Program-made: the position numbers and the translations under genes
Source: a virus
IMG/VR virus record: IMGVR_UViG_3300037247_000353
Coordinates: 1-64,000 of that record
Direction: 5' to 3' (one strand)
Length of the DNA: 64,000 nucleotides
Part shown: positions 48,084 through 56,878 of the stretch, one piece after another
Layout of the letters: each line of letters starts with the position of its first letter
Numbering within the stretch: the stretch's first letter is position 1
The notes under the pieces: model-generated
Seen by the model: only the letters and a program-made list of their open reading frames with translations
What the model was told of the DNA's origin: nothing
Databases searched by the model: none

Positions 48084-48306
48084 AAGTATATTATTTGTAA
48101 TTATAGGATTAGTCTTAGGTAGTTGTAGCTATTTACAAAGTGCTACACAATCTGTAAAAACTGTTAATGATACTATTGCACAAACACTTATAATAGGCAT
48201 GTGTGGAATTACTGTCGGTGCTTATTATAGATTGAAAAACCCCCTTCATAAAGAGGCTATTAATAAGCTTTGTGGTGGGGATAATATAATTGAGTTAGGA
48301 GAATAA
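48076..48306 (+). CDS. Putative lipoprotein (76 aa)
   Basis: Signal sequence MTKSILFVIIGLVLGSC with a lipobox-type L-G-S-C (Cys17), then a short periplasmic part and a second hydrophobic stretch (LIIGMCGITVGAYY). Could be an outer-spanin or envelope protein; it is far from the endolysin. Confidence 0.6.
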   Translation: MTKSILFVIIGLVLGSCSYLQSATQSVKTVNDTIAQTLIIGMCGITVGAYYRLKNPLHKEAINKLCGGDNIIELGE

Positions 48307-48307
48307 T

Positions 48308-48724
48308 ATGTTAAAAGGTATTGCTCCATTTTGTTTAGCTCTTGGGTTGTTTACTATTTGGCCTTCTGGGGCTCAAGCACTTCATATAGTTCCAGTTGAA
48401 GGGGAAGAAGTAATAGTAGGTAATTTTTGTTATGATACTTCAAAGTATTTTGAAGAAGTTAACAAACTTAATAGAGAACTGGGACTTGAAGCTGCTAAAA
48501 AACGCTATTGGGAAATTATGGCTGATAAAGACACCCCTTGTTATGCGGGCAGGCAGATTACTGGTCGTTTAGGTAAAATGCTCAGCGAAGAGAAAAATCT
48601 TATAGGTAATGGGAATCAATGTTTCCATTCTCAGATTTGGGAAATATTCCCTCTTTTTGGTGAATCAGATCGTAAAATCTATACGGTTTGGCACGTTAAA
48701 TGTTCTAATCTCAATGAAGTCTAA
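48308..48724 (+). CDS. Secreted hypothetical protein (138 aa)
   Basis: Signal peptide GIAPFCLALGLFTIWPSGAQA followed by a soluble domain with four Cys (GNFCYD, TPCYAG, NQCFH, VKCSN), likely disulphide-bonded in the periplasm. GGAGAATA upstream. Stop shares TAATG with the next gene. Confidence 0.6.
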   Translation: MLKGIAPFCLALGLFTIWPSGAQALHIVPVEGEEVIVGNFCYDTSKYFEEVNKLNRELGLEAAKKRYWEIMADKDTPCYAGRQITGRLGKMLSEEKNLIGNGNQCFHSQIWEIFPLFGESDRKIYTVWHVKCSNLNEV

Positions 48725-49746
48725 TGCCCGACCCACGTAAACGTGAAGGTGGAACTATTAGATCTGTTCCAGCTAAATCTGGAATTGGATTTGAACAGTT
48801 TAGAGAACGAACCGAATCTTCAGTTGAAGATTCACGTAAACAACTTCAAGAATTCTTTCTAGATCTTACTAATCAAGTTGGCGAAGTTCGTGAAGATTTA
48901 TTAAATACTCCTTTTCCATTAGCTCCAAGTATCAATGATCAGATGAAAGCTCTTAGAGAGTTTATTGGGTTTCCAGAAGAACTTTCAGTTGGGGAACAGG
49001 CACTTGGTTTTGGTGTTGGAAGTATTAAAGGGATTAGAGGTGTTCCTGCTAATATTAAACTATCTGGTAAAAAAGTTCCGAATATTAATCCCAAGGCCTT
49101 AGAGTTTGGTCCCAAACAAAAGATGGAATTGCAAAAATTAGTTTCTGAAACTGGACAATTTACTCAAACTTTTTCAGAAACTAAACCAGGAACTAGGCCT
49201 GCAAGAAGTTATTTAGAGGCTCAAGCTCGGGTAGTTCAAGAACGAAAACGTATTCAAACTAGAGTAAAAGAAGTTCAAAAAGATTTGGATAGATTGTCAA
49301 TAGCAGAAGTTAATCCTTTAGTCCCGTTAACCTTAATCCAAGAGATTGCTAAAAAGGGACTACGGGCAAAGGCAAGTTATGATTCTGGAGCCCCTGGCCC
49401 AGAAGGTAGTGGTAATTTTGTAATTGCATTTAAATCAAAAGATGCAGTTACAAATTTTAATGATGAATTTGTAATACTTCCTAATCCAGATGGCCCTATA
49501 TTAGCTGTAAATTTTAATAGTCCAACAATAAAAGCAGAATTACGACCGCAATTCAAAGAGGCATTTCCTAATAAATTTCTTGCTGATGAAATAGGTGAAG
49601 AGTTTCAGCCTGGAGAACTTCAAAGAATGGCTGGTGAGACTGCAAAAGATGCTCCCCCACCCGATAATTTCAGCTATTATAATTTAAAGAATTTTGAAGA
49701 TGGTTTGCAAGTTATTAATAAAATGTTGGATATAGCAAAACAATAA
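48724..49746 (+). CDS. Probable virion-associated protein (340 aa)
   Basis: Begins MPDPRKREGG, nearly the same ten residues as the 1211-residue internal protein at 8136. Helical, with a coiled coil (RVKEVQKDLDRL ~180) and a beta/globular segment GSGNFVIAFKSKDAV. The shared leader suggests a common virion targeting or cleavage signal. Confidence 0.5.
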   Translation: MPDPRKREGGTIRSVPAKSGIGFEQFRERTESSVEDSRKQLQEFFLDLTNQVGEVREDLLNTPFPLAPSINDQMKALREFIGFPEELSVGEQALGFGVGSIKGIRGVPANIKLSGKKVPNINPKALEFGPKQKMELQKLVSETGQFTQTFSETKPGTRPARSYLEAQARVVQERKRIQTRVKEVQKDLDRLSIAEVNPLVPLTLIQEIAKKGLRAKASYDSGAPGPEGSGNFVIAFKSKDAVTNFNDEFVILPNPDGPILAVNFNSPTIKAELRPQFKEAFPNKFLADEIGEEFQPGELQRMAGETAKDAPPPDNFSYYNLKNFEDGLQVINKMLDIAKQ

Positions 49747-50114
49747 TGAAAAAAAATCTTACAGATAAACAACAAAAGTTCCTTGATATTCTTTTTGGAG
49801 AAGCAGAAGGCGATCCCCAAAAGGCTATGGAACTTGCTGGTTATGTTTCAAGTAGATTTCATGATTTGTTAGAATCACTTCATGACGAAATTATACATAA
49901 GGCGGAACAATTCATTGCTATGCACGCCCCTGCCGCTGCTATGGGGCTTACTGGTATCCTATTAGGTACTGATGATAAGCCTAATACTAATGCGCGAATG
50001 GAGGCTGCTAGACAAATACTTGATAGGGCCGGGATTGTTAAGAAAGATAAGATGGATATTAATATTGATTCGGAAAAAGGAATATTTATATTTCCCGCAA
50101 AGGCTCCTGAATAA
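49746..50114 (+). CDS. Terminase small subunit-like protein
   Basis: 122 residues. LTDKQQKFLDILFGEAEGDP then QKAMELAGY is the helix-turn-helix opening of small terminases, followed by an oligomerisation-type helix pair and RMEAARQILDRAGI. Recognises phage DNA for packaging. The large subunit lies 7.5 kb downstream, split off by the fibre block. Confidence 0.65.
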   Translation: MKKNLTDKQQKFLDILFGEAEGDPQKAMELAGYVSSRFHDLLESLHDEIIHKAEQFIAMHAPAAAMGLTGILLGTDDKPNTNARMEAARQILDRAGIVKKDKMDINIDSEKGIFIFPAKAPE

Positions 50115-50503
50115 TGTTTGGTGAAGATTTTATAAAAGAGCCCTATCAGAAACAGGCTAATGATGATAGAATTGTACGTCGAAAGAGTTACAAAGTCCCA
50201 TTTGGTTGGGCGAAATTTCCAAAAAATCCTAATTATATTGTTCCAGTTCCTAAAGAGTTGAAGGCTCTAGAAATAGCAATTCAATACAGAGATACTGGTG
50301 AATATTCTTGGACAGAGTTAGCTGCTTGGCTCCATAAAGTAACAGGCAGAAAAATATCCCACATGGGATTTAAATATAATTATCAAAAAGCGAAGGAAAA
50401 AGAGAATGGTAGCACATCCAGTCAAGAGACCAACATTGCCAAGGAAAGCGAACCCCCGAGCATTAGCAGCAGTAGCGAAAGTCCGGCCAGTCAAAGCACG
50501 TAA
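50114..50503 (+). CDS. Hypothetical DNA-binding-like protein (129 aa)
   Basis: PFGWAKFPKNPNYIVPV and YSWTELAAWLHKVTGRKISH look like a recombinase-style helix-turn-helix; the final ~33 residues are Ser/Pro-rich and coincide with the overlapping gene in another frame. May assist packaging. Confidence 0.6.
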   Translation: MFGEDFIKEPYQKQANDDRIVRRKSYKVPFGWAKFPKNPNYIVPVPKELKALEIAIQYRDTGEYSWTELAAWLHKVTGRKISHMGFKYNYQKAKEKENGSTSSQETNIAKESEPPSISSSSESPASQST

Positions 50504-50585
50504 TAGACCTTTACTCCCTGCTAAAGCTAATCCCAGAGCAGTTGCAGCTGTAGCTAGGGTACGCCCTGTTAAAAGAGCCCGCTAA
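50406..50585 (+). CDS. Overlapping gene for a basic repeat protein (59 aa)
   Basis: Reads in a different frame over the last 98 nt of the previous gene. ATG follows AAGGA; stop shares TAATG with the next gene. The protein contains two copies of a basic repeat (ANPRALAAVAKVRPVKAR and ANPRAVAAVARVRPVKRAR), rich in Pro, Ala, Lys and Arg like histone H1 tails. DNA condensation or virion packaging aid is possible. Confidence 0.6.
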   Translation: MVAHPVKRPTLPRKANPRALAAVAKVRPVKARNRPLLPAKANPRAVAAVARVRPVKRAR

Positions 50586-50893
50586 TGGTAGGATTTATAT
50601 TAGCAACTACTCAAGCAAATGGAACTACTACTGGTAAAAAAATAGTTGAACATGAGCGCGGACATATATCAAAACGTTATAGTTATACAATGTATATTTA
50701 TGGCACAGTTGATAGTGCTGATATTCAACTTCAAGTTTCACATGATAATACAAATTGGGTGAATATGACTGGTGGAGCTTTTGCAAATACAGCATGGCCT
50801 ATATCAACTAACGTTGAATTTTATGGAAACTGGGTACGAGTAGTTGTTGCTAACGGGTCTGGATCTGAATCTGTGAATGTGGTGTGGATATAA
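50585..50893 (+). CDS. Small beta-sandwich virion protein (102 aa)
   Basis: SYTMYIYGTVDSADIQLQV, HDNTNWVNMTGGAF and FYGNWVRVVVANGSGS show a jelly-roll/beta-sandwich pattern found in phage decoration proteins. TAATG-coupled. Confidence 0.55.
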   Translation: MVGFILATTQANGTTTGKKIVEHERGHISKRYSYTMYIYGTVDSADIQLQVSHDNTNWVNMTGGAFANTAWPISTNVEFYGNWVRVVVANGSGSESVNVVWI

Positions 50894-50895
50894 TT

Positions 50896-51459
50896 ATGTT
50901 GAAAAGTCCAGTAATGCATGAAGATTTACCCTCTCTTGGGGGCATACAACAAATTGAAACTATTTATGACTTGATAAAAAATGAGATTGTGTATAAAAAA
51001 CGAATAGCCTATTTAAAAAAGAAACGGGAGGAATTGGTTGATCTTATTAGTACTGTTGGTTCAGTTAACGCAATTCATGAGATACGAGAACAGGCTAAAA
51101 TAGAAAAAATAAAGATTACTGAAGAGTTAAATGCACTTAGGGATAAGAAAGAAAAGGCTGATGTAGTTATAGCTGAAGCACATACTAGAGCTAGATCTAT
51201 TGAAGCTGATGCAGCTAGCCGTGCTAGAGATCAACAGACTACTTTGGATTATCGTGAAAAAGAATTAACTGAAAATAGAAAACAGTTTGGTGAACGTGAA
51301 CGAATGTTACGATTGGCTGAAGTAAAAGTAGGTGAATCTCAAACTGCTGTGAATTCTGAATTAAAACGTGTTAAACAACTACAAGAAGCAGCCAATAAAG
51401 CACGTATGGATTTTGAAACACGCAGACAAAAAGTAGAGAAATTTATGGCAGGAGTGTAA
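50896..51459 (+). CDS. Coiled-coil protein (187 aa)
   Basis: ATG 50896 (MLKSPVMHEDLPSLGG); an earlier frame start at 50884 overlaps the previous gene. Residues ~25-185 are one long coiled coil rich in E/K/R. Possible fibre-attachment or scaffolding rod. Confidence 0.55.
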   Translation: MLKSPVMHEDLPSLGGIQQIETIYDLIKNEIVYKKRIAYLKKKREELVDLISTVGSVNAIHEIREQAKIEKIKITEELNALRDKKEKADVVIAEAHTRARSIEADAASRARDQQTTLDYREKELTENRKQFGERERMLRLAEVKVGESQTAVNSELKRVKQLQEAANKARMDFETRRQKVEKFMAGV

Positions 51460-51945
51460 ATGGCCGAGTTTTTAATCGCCAACCGCGACACCTCGGTCGC
51501 TGGCGGCTGTGCCATAGGTGACATCAGAGACGTGCGCCCTGACGGCTGGAATTGGTCTAAGGCCGAACTGCCGAATGTCGTGAAGCTCTCCGGCGTAGCT
51601 TATGACAGGAAATACAAACTCCCCGACCAGCGCGTGTATACCAAGCCGGTGATTGATCGGGCTGGGAACTACTACGACTTGGTAAAGATGGAGGCAGGAT
51701 TACAGGGCACAGATGTTTTCGTTGCTGCCGACCCTGCCAAGATCGACGTGTACGAAGGCGATGTTAAGCAGAAGACCTTGGCCGATGGTAAGGAGTTGGT
51801 GAAAGATCGAGGCGATGATGCACCCACAAAGACTGTAGTGCTGAAGTTTGGCGATGTTGTGCTTGAAACACGTCTCGATTCTGAGACCATCAATAAACGC
51901 CGCTATCGTATTTCCGGCGGTGTTATTATAGATAAGACTGTCTGA
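51460..51945 (+). CDS. GC-rich hypothetical virion-block protein (161 aa)
   Basis: MAEFLIANRDTSVAGGCAIG; beta-rich. G+C jumps sharply at this gene compared with the coiled-coil gene just before it, marking the left edge of an imported block. No family recognised. Confidence 0.55.
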   Translation: MAEFLIANRDTSVAGGCAIGDIRDVRPDGWNWSKAELPNVVKLSGVAYDRKYKLPDQRVYTKPVIDRAGNYYDLVKMEAGLQGTDVFVAADPAKIDVYEGDVKQKTLADGKELVKDRGDDAPTKTVVLKFGDVVLETRLDSETINKRRYRISGGVIIDKTV

Positions 51946-53198
51946 TGGCTGTCGATTTCACAGTCACGATTAAATCCTCGGGCGGCAGCTACACCACGTT
52001 GAGTTCGGCTGAGTCCGCCATAGACAGCGATATATCCACGGCCGTTACCACCAGTCAGGTCTTCACGATCAGCGAGGCATCCGAGGCCGTCATCGCGGAT
52101 GGTACGGCCATTAAGGGACAGACCTCTGCGGCGACTGGCACGCTACTCCACGCCACAACTACGCAAGCCTATATCATAAGCGTCTCCGGCACATTCCAGG
52201 CTGAGAACATAATCAAGACGGACGATAGCGGCAGCACCATAACCCTCGATGATACTGGCGATGTCATTGACAATTGCGTATTCGAGTGCCACGCACAAGA
52301 TTTGGACGATTCCGTTGCGGTTAATGGCTGGACAACGGGAACCACTGTTGGTACCCACGGAATAGTATTCACTTGCCCAGTAGGCCAGCGACATGATGGC
52401 ACTGACCGCGATTTATCCGGGCAAGGATTTAAAATCTCTAGTTCAGCCGACAAGGTTATTGAGATTGCAGGTGTCGTAGATAGTTTTAAGATGGAATGGC
52501 TTAATGTTGAAGGTATAAACCAGAGTGCATTTGCAAAAACAGGCAGTGGTGGTGATATTGAGATTAAAAATTGTGTTTGCTCCAGAAGTGGCACTACTGG
52601 AAATGAAATTGCTATCAATATTGCCGCCGCAAACGAATATGTATTAGAAAATATTATTTTAACGGTTGCTAACTATCGAGGCATCGATGCTCGCCTATCA
52701 ACAAAACTCACGATGTCCCATTGCACCACTTTTGGCAACGAGACAGATTCAACATATGGTATTCTCTTAGATAACGATAACACGGACGTCGTCAAGAATT
52801 GCATAACAACTGGCTTTGTCACGACTAACTGGTTCAATAGCTCGGGCGCCGGAAGGCTGCACAGAAAAAATGCGACCGACGATACAAACGAGGCCGAAGA
52901 CACAGACTCTCCGGATAGTCTGTTGGTCGTCGCCACTGATGAATTTGTCGCCGTGTCGTCCGCTTTGGGAACGGCTGACTTTCACTTAAAGACGGCCTCT
53001 GAATCCGAAGGCGCTGGCGAAGCTGGCGTCTCCACAATCGATATCGACAATGACTCCCGAGACGGCAGCACACCGGATATCGGGGCGGATGAGTTTGTGG
53101 CGGCTGTGGGTGGCCGCATTATGTCAAGTTTGGCTGGCTCGGGGGGATTAGCTGGCTTTGGTGGCATTGCTGGGCAGGGTGGGGGGCTGGCCGCATGA
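51945..53198 (+). CDS. Beta-helix virion/fibre protein (417 aa)
   Basis: Pectate-lyase-like repeats (IEIKNCVCSRSG, LTMSHCTTFGNET, TDVVKNCITTGF) and a typical end block DNDSRDGSTPDIGADEF (~375-391), then a Gly-rich tail. Probably an adsorption or fibre protein. Confidence 0.6.
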   Translation: MAVDFTVTIKSSGGSYTTLSSAESAIDSDISTAVTTSQVFTISEASEAVIADGTAIKGQTSAATGTLLHATTTQAYIISVSGTFQAENIIKTDDSGSTITLDDTGDVIDNCVFECHAQDLDDSVAVNGWTTGTTVGTHGIVFTCPVGQRHDGTDRDLSGQGFKISSSADKVIEIAGVVDSFKMEWLNVEGINQSAFAKTGSGGDIEIKNCVCSRSGTTGNEIAINIAAANEYVLENIILTVANYRGIDARLSTKLTMSHCTTFGNETDSTYGILLDNDNTDVVKNCITTGFVTTNWFNSSGAGRLHRKNATDDTNEAEDTDSPDSLLVVATDEFVAVSSALGTADFHLKTASESEGAGEAGVSTIDIDNDSRDGSTPDIGADEFVAAVGGRIMSSLAGSGGLAGFGGIAGQGGGLAA

Positions 53199-56100
53199 GT
53201 TCTGACTATCAATTAGAGGATACAATCTATCTGCCCTTCACAACGCGGGCTTTTGCAACGGGTATTCCCACGGCGCTAGTCAGTGGTGTGGTGGACATCT
53301 ATGAGGATGTTACCGCGACTCCCATCATTACGGCAGAGACTTTGACTGTCAGTTTGAACGGTCATGCAGGTTTTAACATGATTACTGTTACGGCAACGGC
53401 AGCTACTGGATTTGGGGCAGGTCAAAGTTATACTGCCATTCTCGACGCCGGTACTGTTGATAGCGTGAGTGTGATAAGTGAGGTGGTTGCTCATTTTACC
53501 TTGGACATGTCTGCTGCTGCAAAGGACTTGGCGAATGGTAGTGATGGCCTCGGTGCGATCAAGGCCGAGACGGCAACGATTGTTACCGATACGAACGAAA
53601 TTCAGGGGAAGCTGCCGACGAATAAGTTTATGGGTTCGTCTGACGGGGCCGACGACGACGGGACGCTGAATACTATTTCCACGAATGTCAGCAACGTGGA
53701 GACGGATACGCAGGATATTCAGGGCCGACTTCCTGCCGCGCTATCAAGCGGGAATATGAAAACCGACGTGCTGGCAATCTCGGGTGACACCACGGCCGCC
53801 GATAATCTCGAACTTCAGTACGACACCACGGGTCTGACAGGGGATACCTTCCCGGCGACTCAATCACAAGTTGGTAATATCGGTTCGTCGTCCGGCGGGT
53901 CGCTTTCGTTCCAAGTCGAGATTGACAATGCCATTACCGACACGATTGATAATGCGGCGGCAGTAGATAAGGGTTCGGGGCTGGTTGGGATTCCGGTTAC
54001 GAGCCACGCCTTCACAGCCGATTTCGAGGTAACGATTGCCGGGTCAACTAATTATAACAATGCGTACACGATTGTCAGTGAGACGGCTAATGAGATCGTG
54101 ATCACCGAAACTTATGCGGCGGAAACGTTCGGCGGGACAGAAACCATCATTTCGACCATCAAGACCATTGGCAAGGTTGGCACCGAGGCTGGGACATTCG
54201 CAAATACCGAAGCACAGGACAGTTCTTATCACGTCCTCACGAATGATGGGGATAATCTTGATTGGGTGTATCAGATCGATGTGGGCGGCGGTCGCACGGC
54301 GTCTCTTATCAAATTCAACGGCTATTTGACGGGCAATACCGACACCGTTAACATTCAGGCTTATGATTTCGTGGGGAGTGACTGGGAAACCAGAGCGGTT
54401 TTGCAGGGCACAGCACAGACGACGGATCAGACGCTATCAATTAGCTTACTGTCGAAACATACAGGAATCTCTGGCGCCGACCTCGGCAAGGCTCTCATCC
54501 GCTTCGTTGACGCCACCGCTGCTGGCCACGTTCTCGGCATTAACGAGTTGCTTATCGAGGCGGTTGGTATTGGGCAGACAGTTGGGTATGCCAATGGCCG
54601 GATTTGGATAGATACCGTTAATGGTATTGCGGGAACTGAGCCCTATGTTAATGGCTTGGCTGACAACCGCACAGACCTTCTTGCTAGTGCCAAAACTTTG
54701 TCCGCGCCGGGGGCGGTTGGCTTGACGGATTTCCATGTAACAAACGGCTCTACGATTACGCTGGCAGAAAGCACGGTTATGGAGTCGTATTTTGGCGACA
54801 ACTGGACACTTGCGCTCGGTGGCCAGGATGTGGACGGGGCCTATTTCCAAGGTGCTCATGTAACAGGCGTTGGGACATCAGCAACAGAAGTACATTATGA
54901 GGGTTGTGATATTGGCACAATGTCGGTCCAGATTGGACACTTTGATTTCTGTGCATTCGGCGGTACTGTCACTCAAACTCTTGCAGGTGATTATGAATAC
55001 CATAATTGCTATAGCAATGTTGCGGGATCTGGTGCCCCGACTTTCACAAAAACTGCGGGACAGGTAATTACTGCTGAATGGCGCAACTGGATGGATAGTA
55101 TTACGGTTTCTGGATTGCAGTCTGGTGATACGATTACCATTAATGGTCGTCTCGGGACAGTGACATTGAACGGCGCAGATGCCACTGTTGAGATAAGAGG
55201 GTCTTATAAGAGCATTGTCAATAACTTAACCGGAAGCCCCACTGTGAATATAGATGGTGCATGGCAGGGTTCGGACATAGCGGACACTCTTACGGACACG
55301 ACAGAGATCGGCACGGCTGGGGCCGGTCTAACTGACATTACTCTCAATGCGGCCAGCATCGATCTCGTGTACGATGAGCCACTTTCGGGCCATCAGACCC
55401 AAGGGACCGGCGGTGCAGCTCTTACGATGACAGCCTATGCTGGTCCTCACGGCCCGGGTGTTTATCTCGATGACGGGGTAGCAAACACGGGTACGACGCT
55501 TGGCGATGATGGTACGGTCGAGAATCCTGTCAGCACGATTGCTGCGGCGACTACCATCGCCTCGAACCTCGGAGTTCAGACGTTCTACTTAATCAATGAT
55601 ACTGTAATCACGCTGGCCCAGCCTTATGAAGGCTATACGTTTATTGGTCTTGGTGTCAGTAATAAAATTACGCTGGGCTCGTCAGATGTAGATAATAGCG
55701 AATTTCATAATCTTATCCTGACCGGAACGCAGGGTGGTACTGGTCAAATGCATACGATAGGTTGTTCATTAACGGCGCTCGTTTCTGCCGAAATTATTGC
55801 ACATGACTGCTGGTTGATTGGGAACACGACACTTCGTGCTGCGACTACTCACATATTCAAAGCTTGTTGTAGTGCTGTAGCAGGAGCATCAACGCCTGAC
55901 TTAACTTTCCCTGGCTCGGGAACGACGGAAGTGAGTTTCAGGCACTACTCTGGCGGGCTAACAGTTAAGAGTGCCACAACAAATGACACAATGTCTTTTG
56001 AAGCTGATGGCCAGCTTATCATCGATTCTACTTGTACCAGCCTTACTGTGAGTGTGCGCGGCAACTGTCAGATCACAGATAATGGCACGACGACCAGCTT

Positions 56101-56551
56101 GATCCAGGAAGCTGCGATAAATCTGACGAATATTAATGCCGAGATGGACACTGCACTCAACACGGCAATCCCAGGCGGATCTACAGCAGATTCGATCAAT
56201 GAACGTATCGTAGCAATTGATGATTTGACCCAGGCTGCCGGGGGCGGCGATTTGGCGGCTATTCTGGGTGATACTAATGAATTACAAACGGATGATGTTC
56301 CTGGACTCATAGCAGCACTTAACGATGTTTCTGTAGCAGATGTTTTAACAACGCAAATGACTGAAGCATACGCTGCTGATGGTGCAGCACCTACTGTAGC
56401 ACAGGCATTAATGATGATTCAACAATTGTTAGGTGAGTTTGCAATTTCTGGTACTACCCTAACTATGAAGAAAGTGGATGGTGCTACAACAGCTGCCACA
56501 TTTACTTTGGATGATACCACTAATCCAACTAGTCTTACTAGAGCTACTTAA
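53195..56551 (+). CDS. Large fibre/appendage protein with duplicated beta domain
   Basis: 1118 residues. N-terminal Ig-like module (YLPFTTRAFATGIPTALVSG), then two copies of a ~220-residue beta domain: the first begins GRIWIDTVNGIAGTEPYV (~470), the second GVYLDDGVANTGTTLGDDG (~755). Each has Cys-containing strand repeats and an NC/CC-S-x-VAG turn. The last ~90 residues revert to AT-rich codons and end in a conserved block (QALMMIQQLLGEFAISGTTL). Confidence 0.65.
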   Translation: MSSDYQLEDTIYLPFTTRAFATGIPTALVSGVVDIYEDVTATPIITAETLTVSLNGHAGFNMITVTATAATGFGAGQSYTAILDAGTVDSVSVISEVVAHFTLDMSAAAKDLANGSDGLGAIKAETATIVTDTNEIQGKLPTNKFMGSSDGADDDGTLNTISTNVSNVETDTQDIQGRLPAALSSGNMKTDVLAISGDTTAADNLELQYDTTGLTGDTFPATQSQVGNIGSSSGGSLSFQVEIDNAITDTIDNAAAVDKGSGLVGIPVTSHAFTADFEVTIAGSTNYNNAYTIVSETANEIVITETYAAETFGGTETIISTIKTIGKVGTEAGTFANTEAQDSSYHVLTNDGDNLDWVYQIDVGGGRTASLIKFNGYLTGNTDTVNIQAYDFVGSDWETRAVLQGTAQTTDQTLSISLLSKHTGISGADLGKALIRFVDATAAGHVLGINELLIEAVGIGQTVGYANGRIWIDTVNGIAGTEPYVNGLADNRTDLLASAKTLSAPGAVGLTDFHVTNGSTITLAESTVMESYFGDNWTLALGGQDVDGAYFQGAHVTGVGTSATEVHYEGCDIGTMSVQIGHFDFCAFGGTVTQTLAGDYEYHNCYSNVAGSGAPTFTKTAGQVITAEWRNWMDSITVSGLQSGDTITINGRLGTVTLNGADATVEIRGSYKSIVNNLTGSPTVNIDGAWQGSDIADTLTDTTEIGTAGAGLTDITLNAASIDLVYDEPLSGHQTQGTGGAALTMTAYAGPHGPGVYLDDGVANTGTTLGDDGTVENPVSTIAAATTIASNLGVQTFYLINDTVITLAQPYEGYTFIGLGVSNKITLGSSDVDNSEFHNLILTGTQGGTGQMHTIGCSLTALVSAEIIAHDCWLIGNTTLRAATTHIFKACCSAVAGASTPDLTFPGSGTTEVSFRHYSGGLTVKSATTNDTMSFEADGQLIIDSTCTSLTVSVRGNCQITDNGTTTSLIQEAAINLTNINAEMDTALNTAIPGGSTADSINERIVAIDDLTQAAGGGDLAAILGDTNELQTDDVPGLIAALNDVSVADVLTTQMTEAYAADGAAPTVAQALMMIQQLLGEFAISGTTLTMKKVDGATTAATFTLDDTTNPTSLTRAT

Positions 56552-56802
56552 TGGCTATCAGAACTGTTATCACACGGGGGTATGGTAATGGTACATTTAA
56601 TGGAACAATAGCATTAGTTTCTCTACGTGGGTATATTTCATCTACTGTTGTACCCCCTTCACCTGAAGGAAATATAATATTTGGTCAAAGATACAACATG
56701 ATTTACCCCCCAGTAGAAGATCCACTTAGACCTACCTCTTTAACAGAATTTACTATAAGAAAAAGAGATAAAAAGCCAATAATAACAGGTGGAGATCATT
56801 AA
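56551..56802 (+). CDS. Small virion-operon protein (83 aa)
   Basis: Starts MAIRTVITRGYGNGTFNGTI, a recurrent short protein next to fibre genes; ends KKPIITGGDH, repeated in the microgene that follows. TAATG overlap with the fibre gene. Confidence 0.6.
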   Translation: MAIRTVITRGYGNGTFNGTIALVSLRGYISSTVVPPSPEGNIIFGQRYNMIYPPVEDPLRPTSLTEFTIRKRDKKPIITGGDH

Positions 56803-56803
56803 G

Positions 56804-56866
56804 ATGAGAACCTGTAACAAATGCGGAACTAAACAAAAACCCATCATTAGTGGTGGAGATCATTAA
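56804..56866 (+). CDS. Zinc-knuckle microprotein (20 aa)
   Basis: MRTCNKCGTKQKPIISGGDH: a C-x-x-C knuckle joined to the same PII(S/T)GGDH end as the preceding gene, encoded by a ~25-nt direct repeat. Strong AAGATG context but only 1 nt after the previous stop. Confidence 0.5.
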   Translation: MRTCNKCGTKQKPIISGGDH

Positions 56867-56878
56867 GGAGAAAAATAA

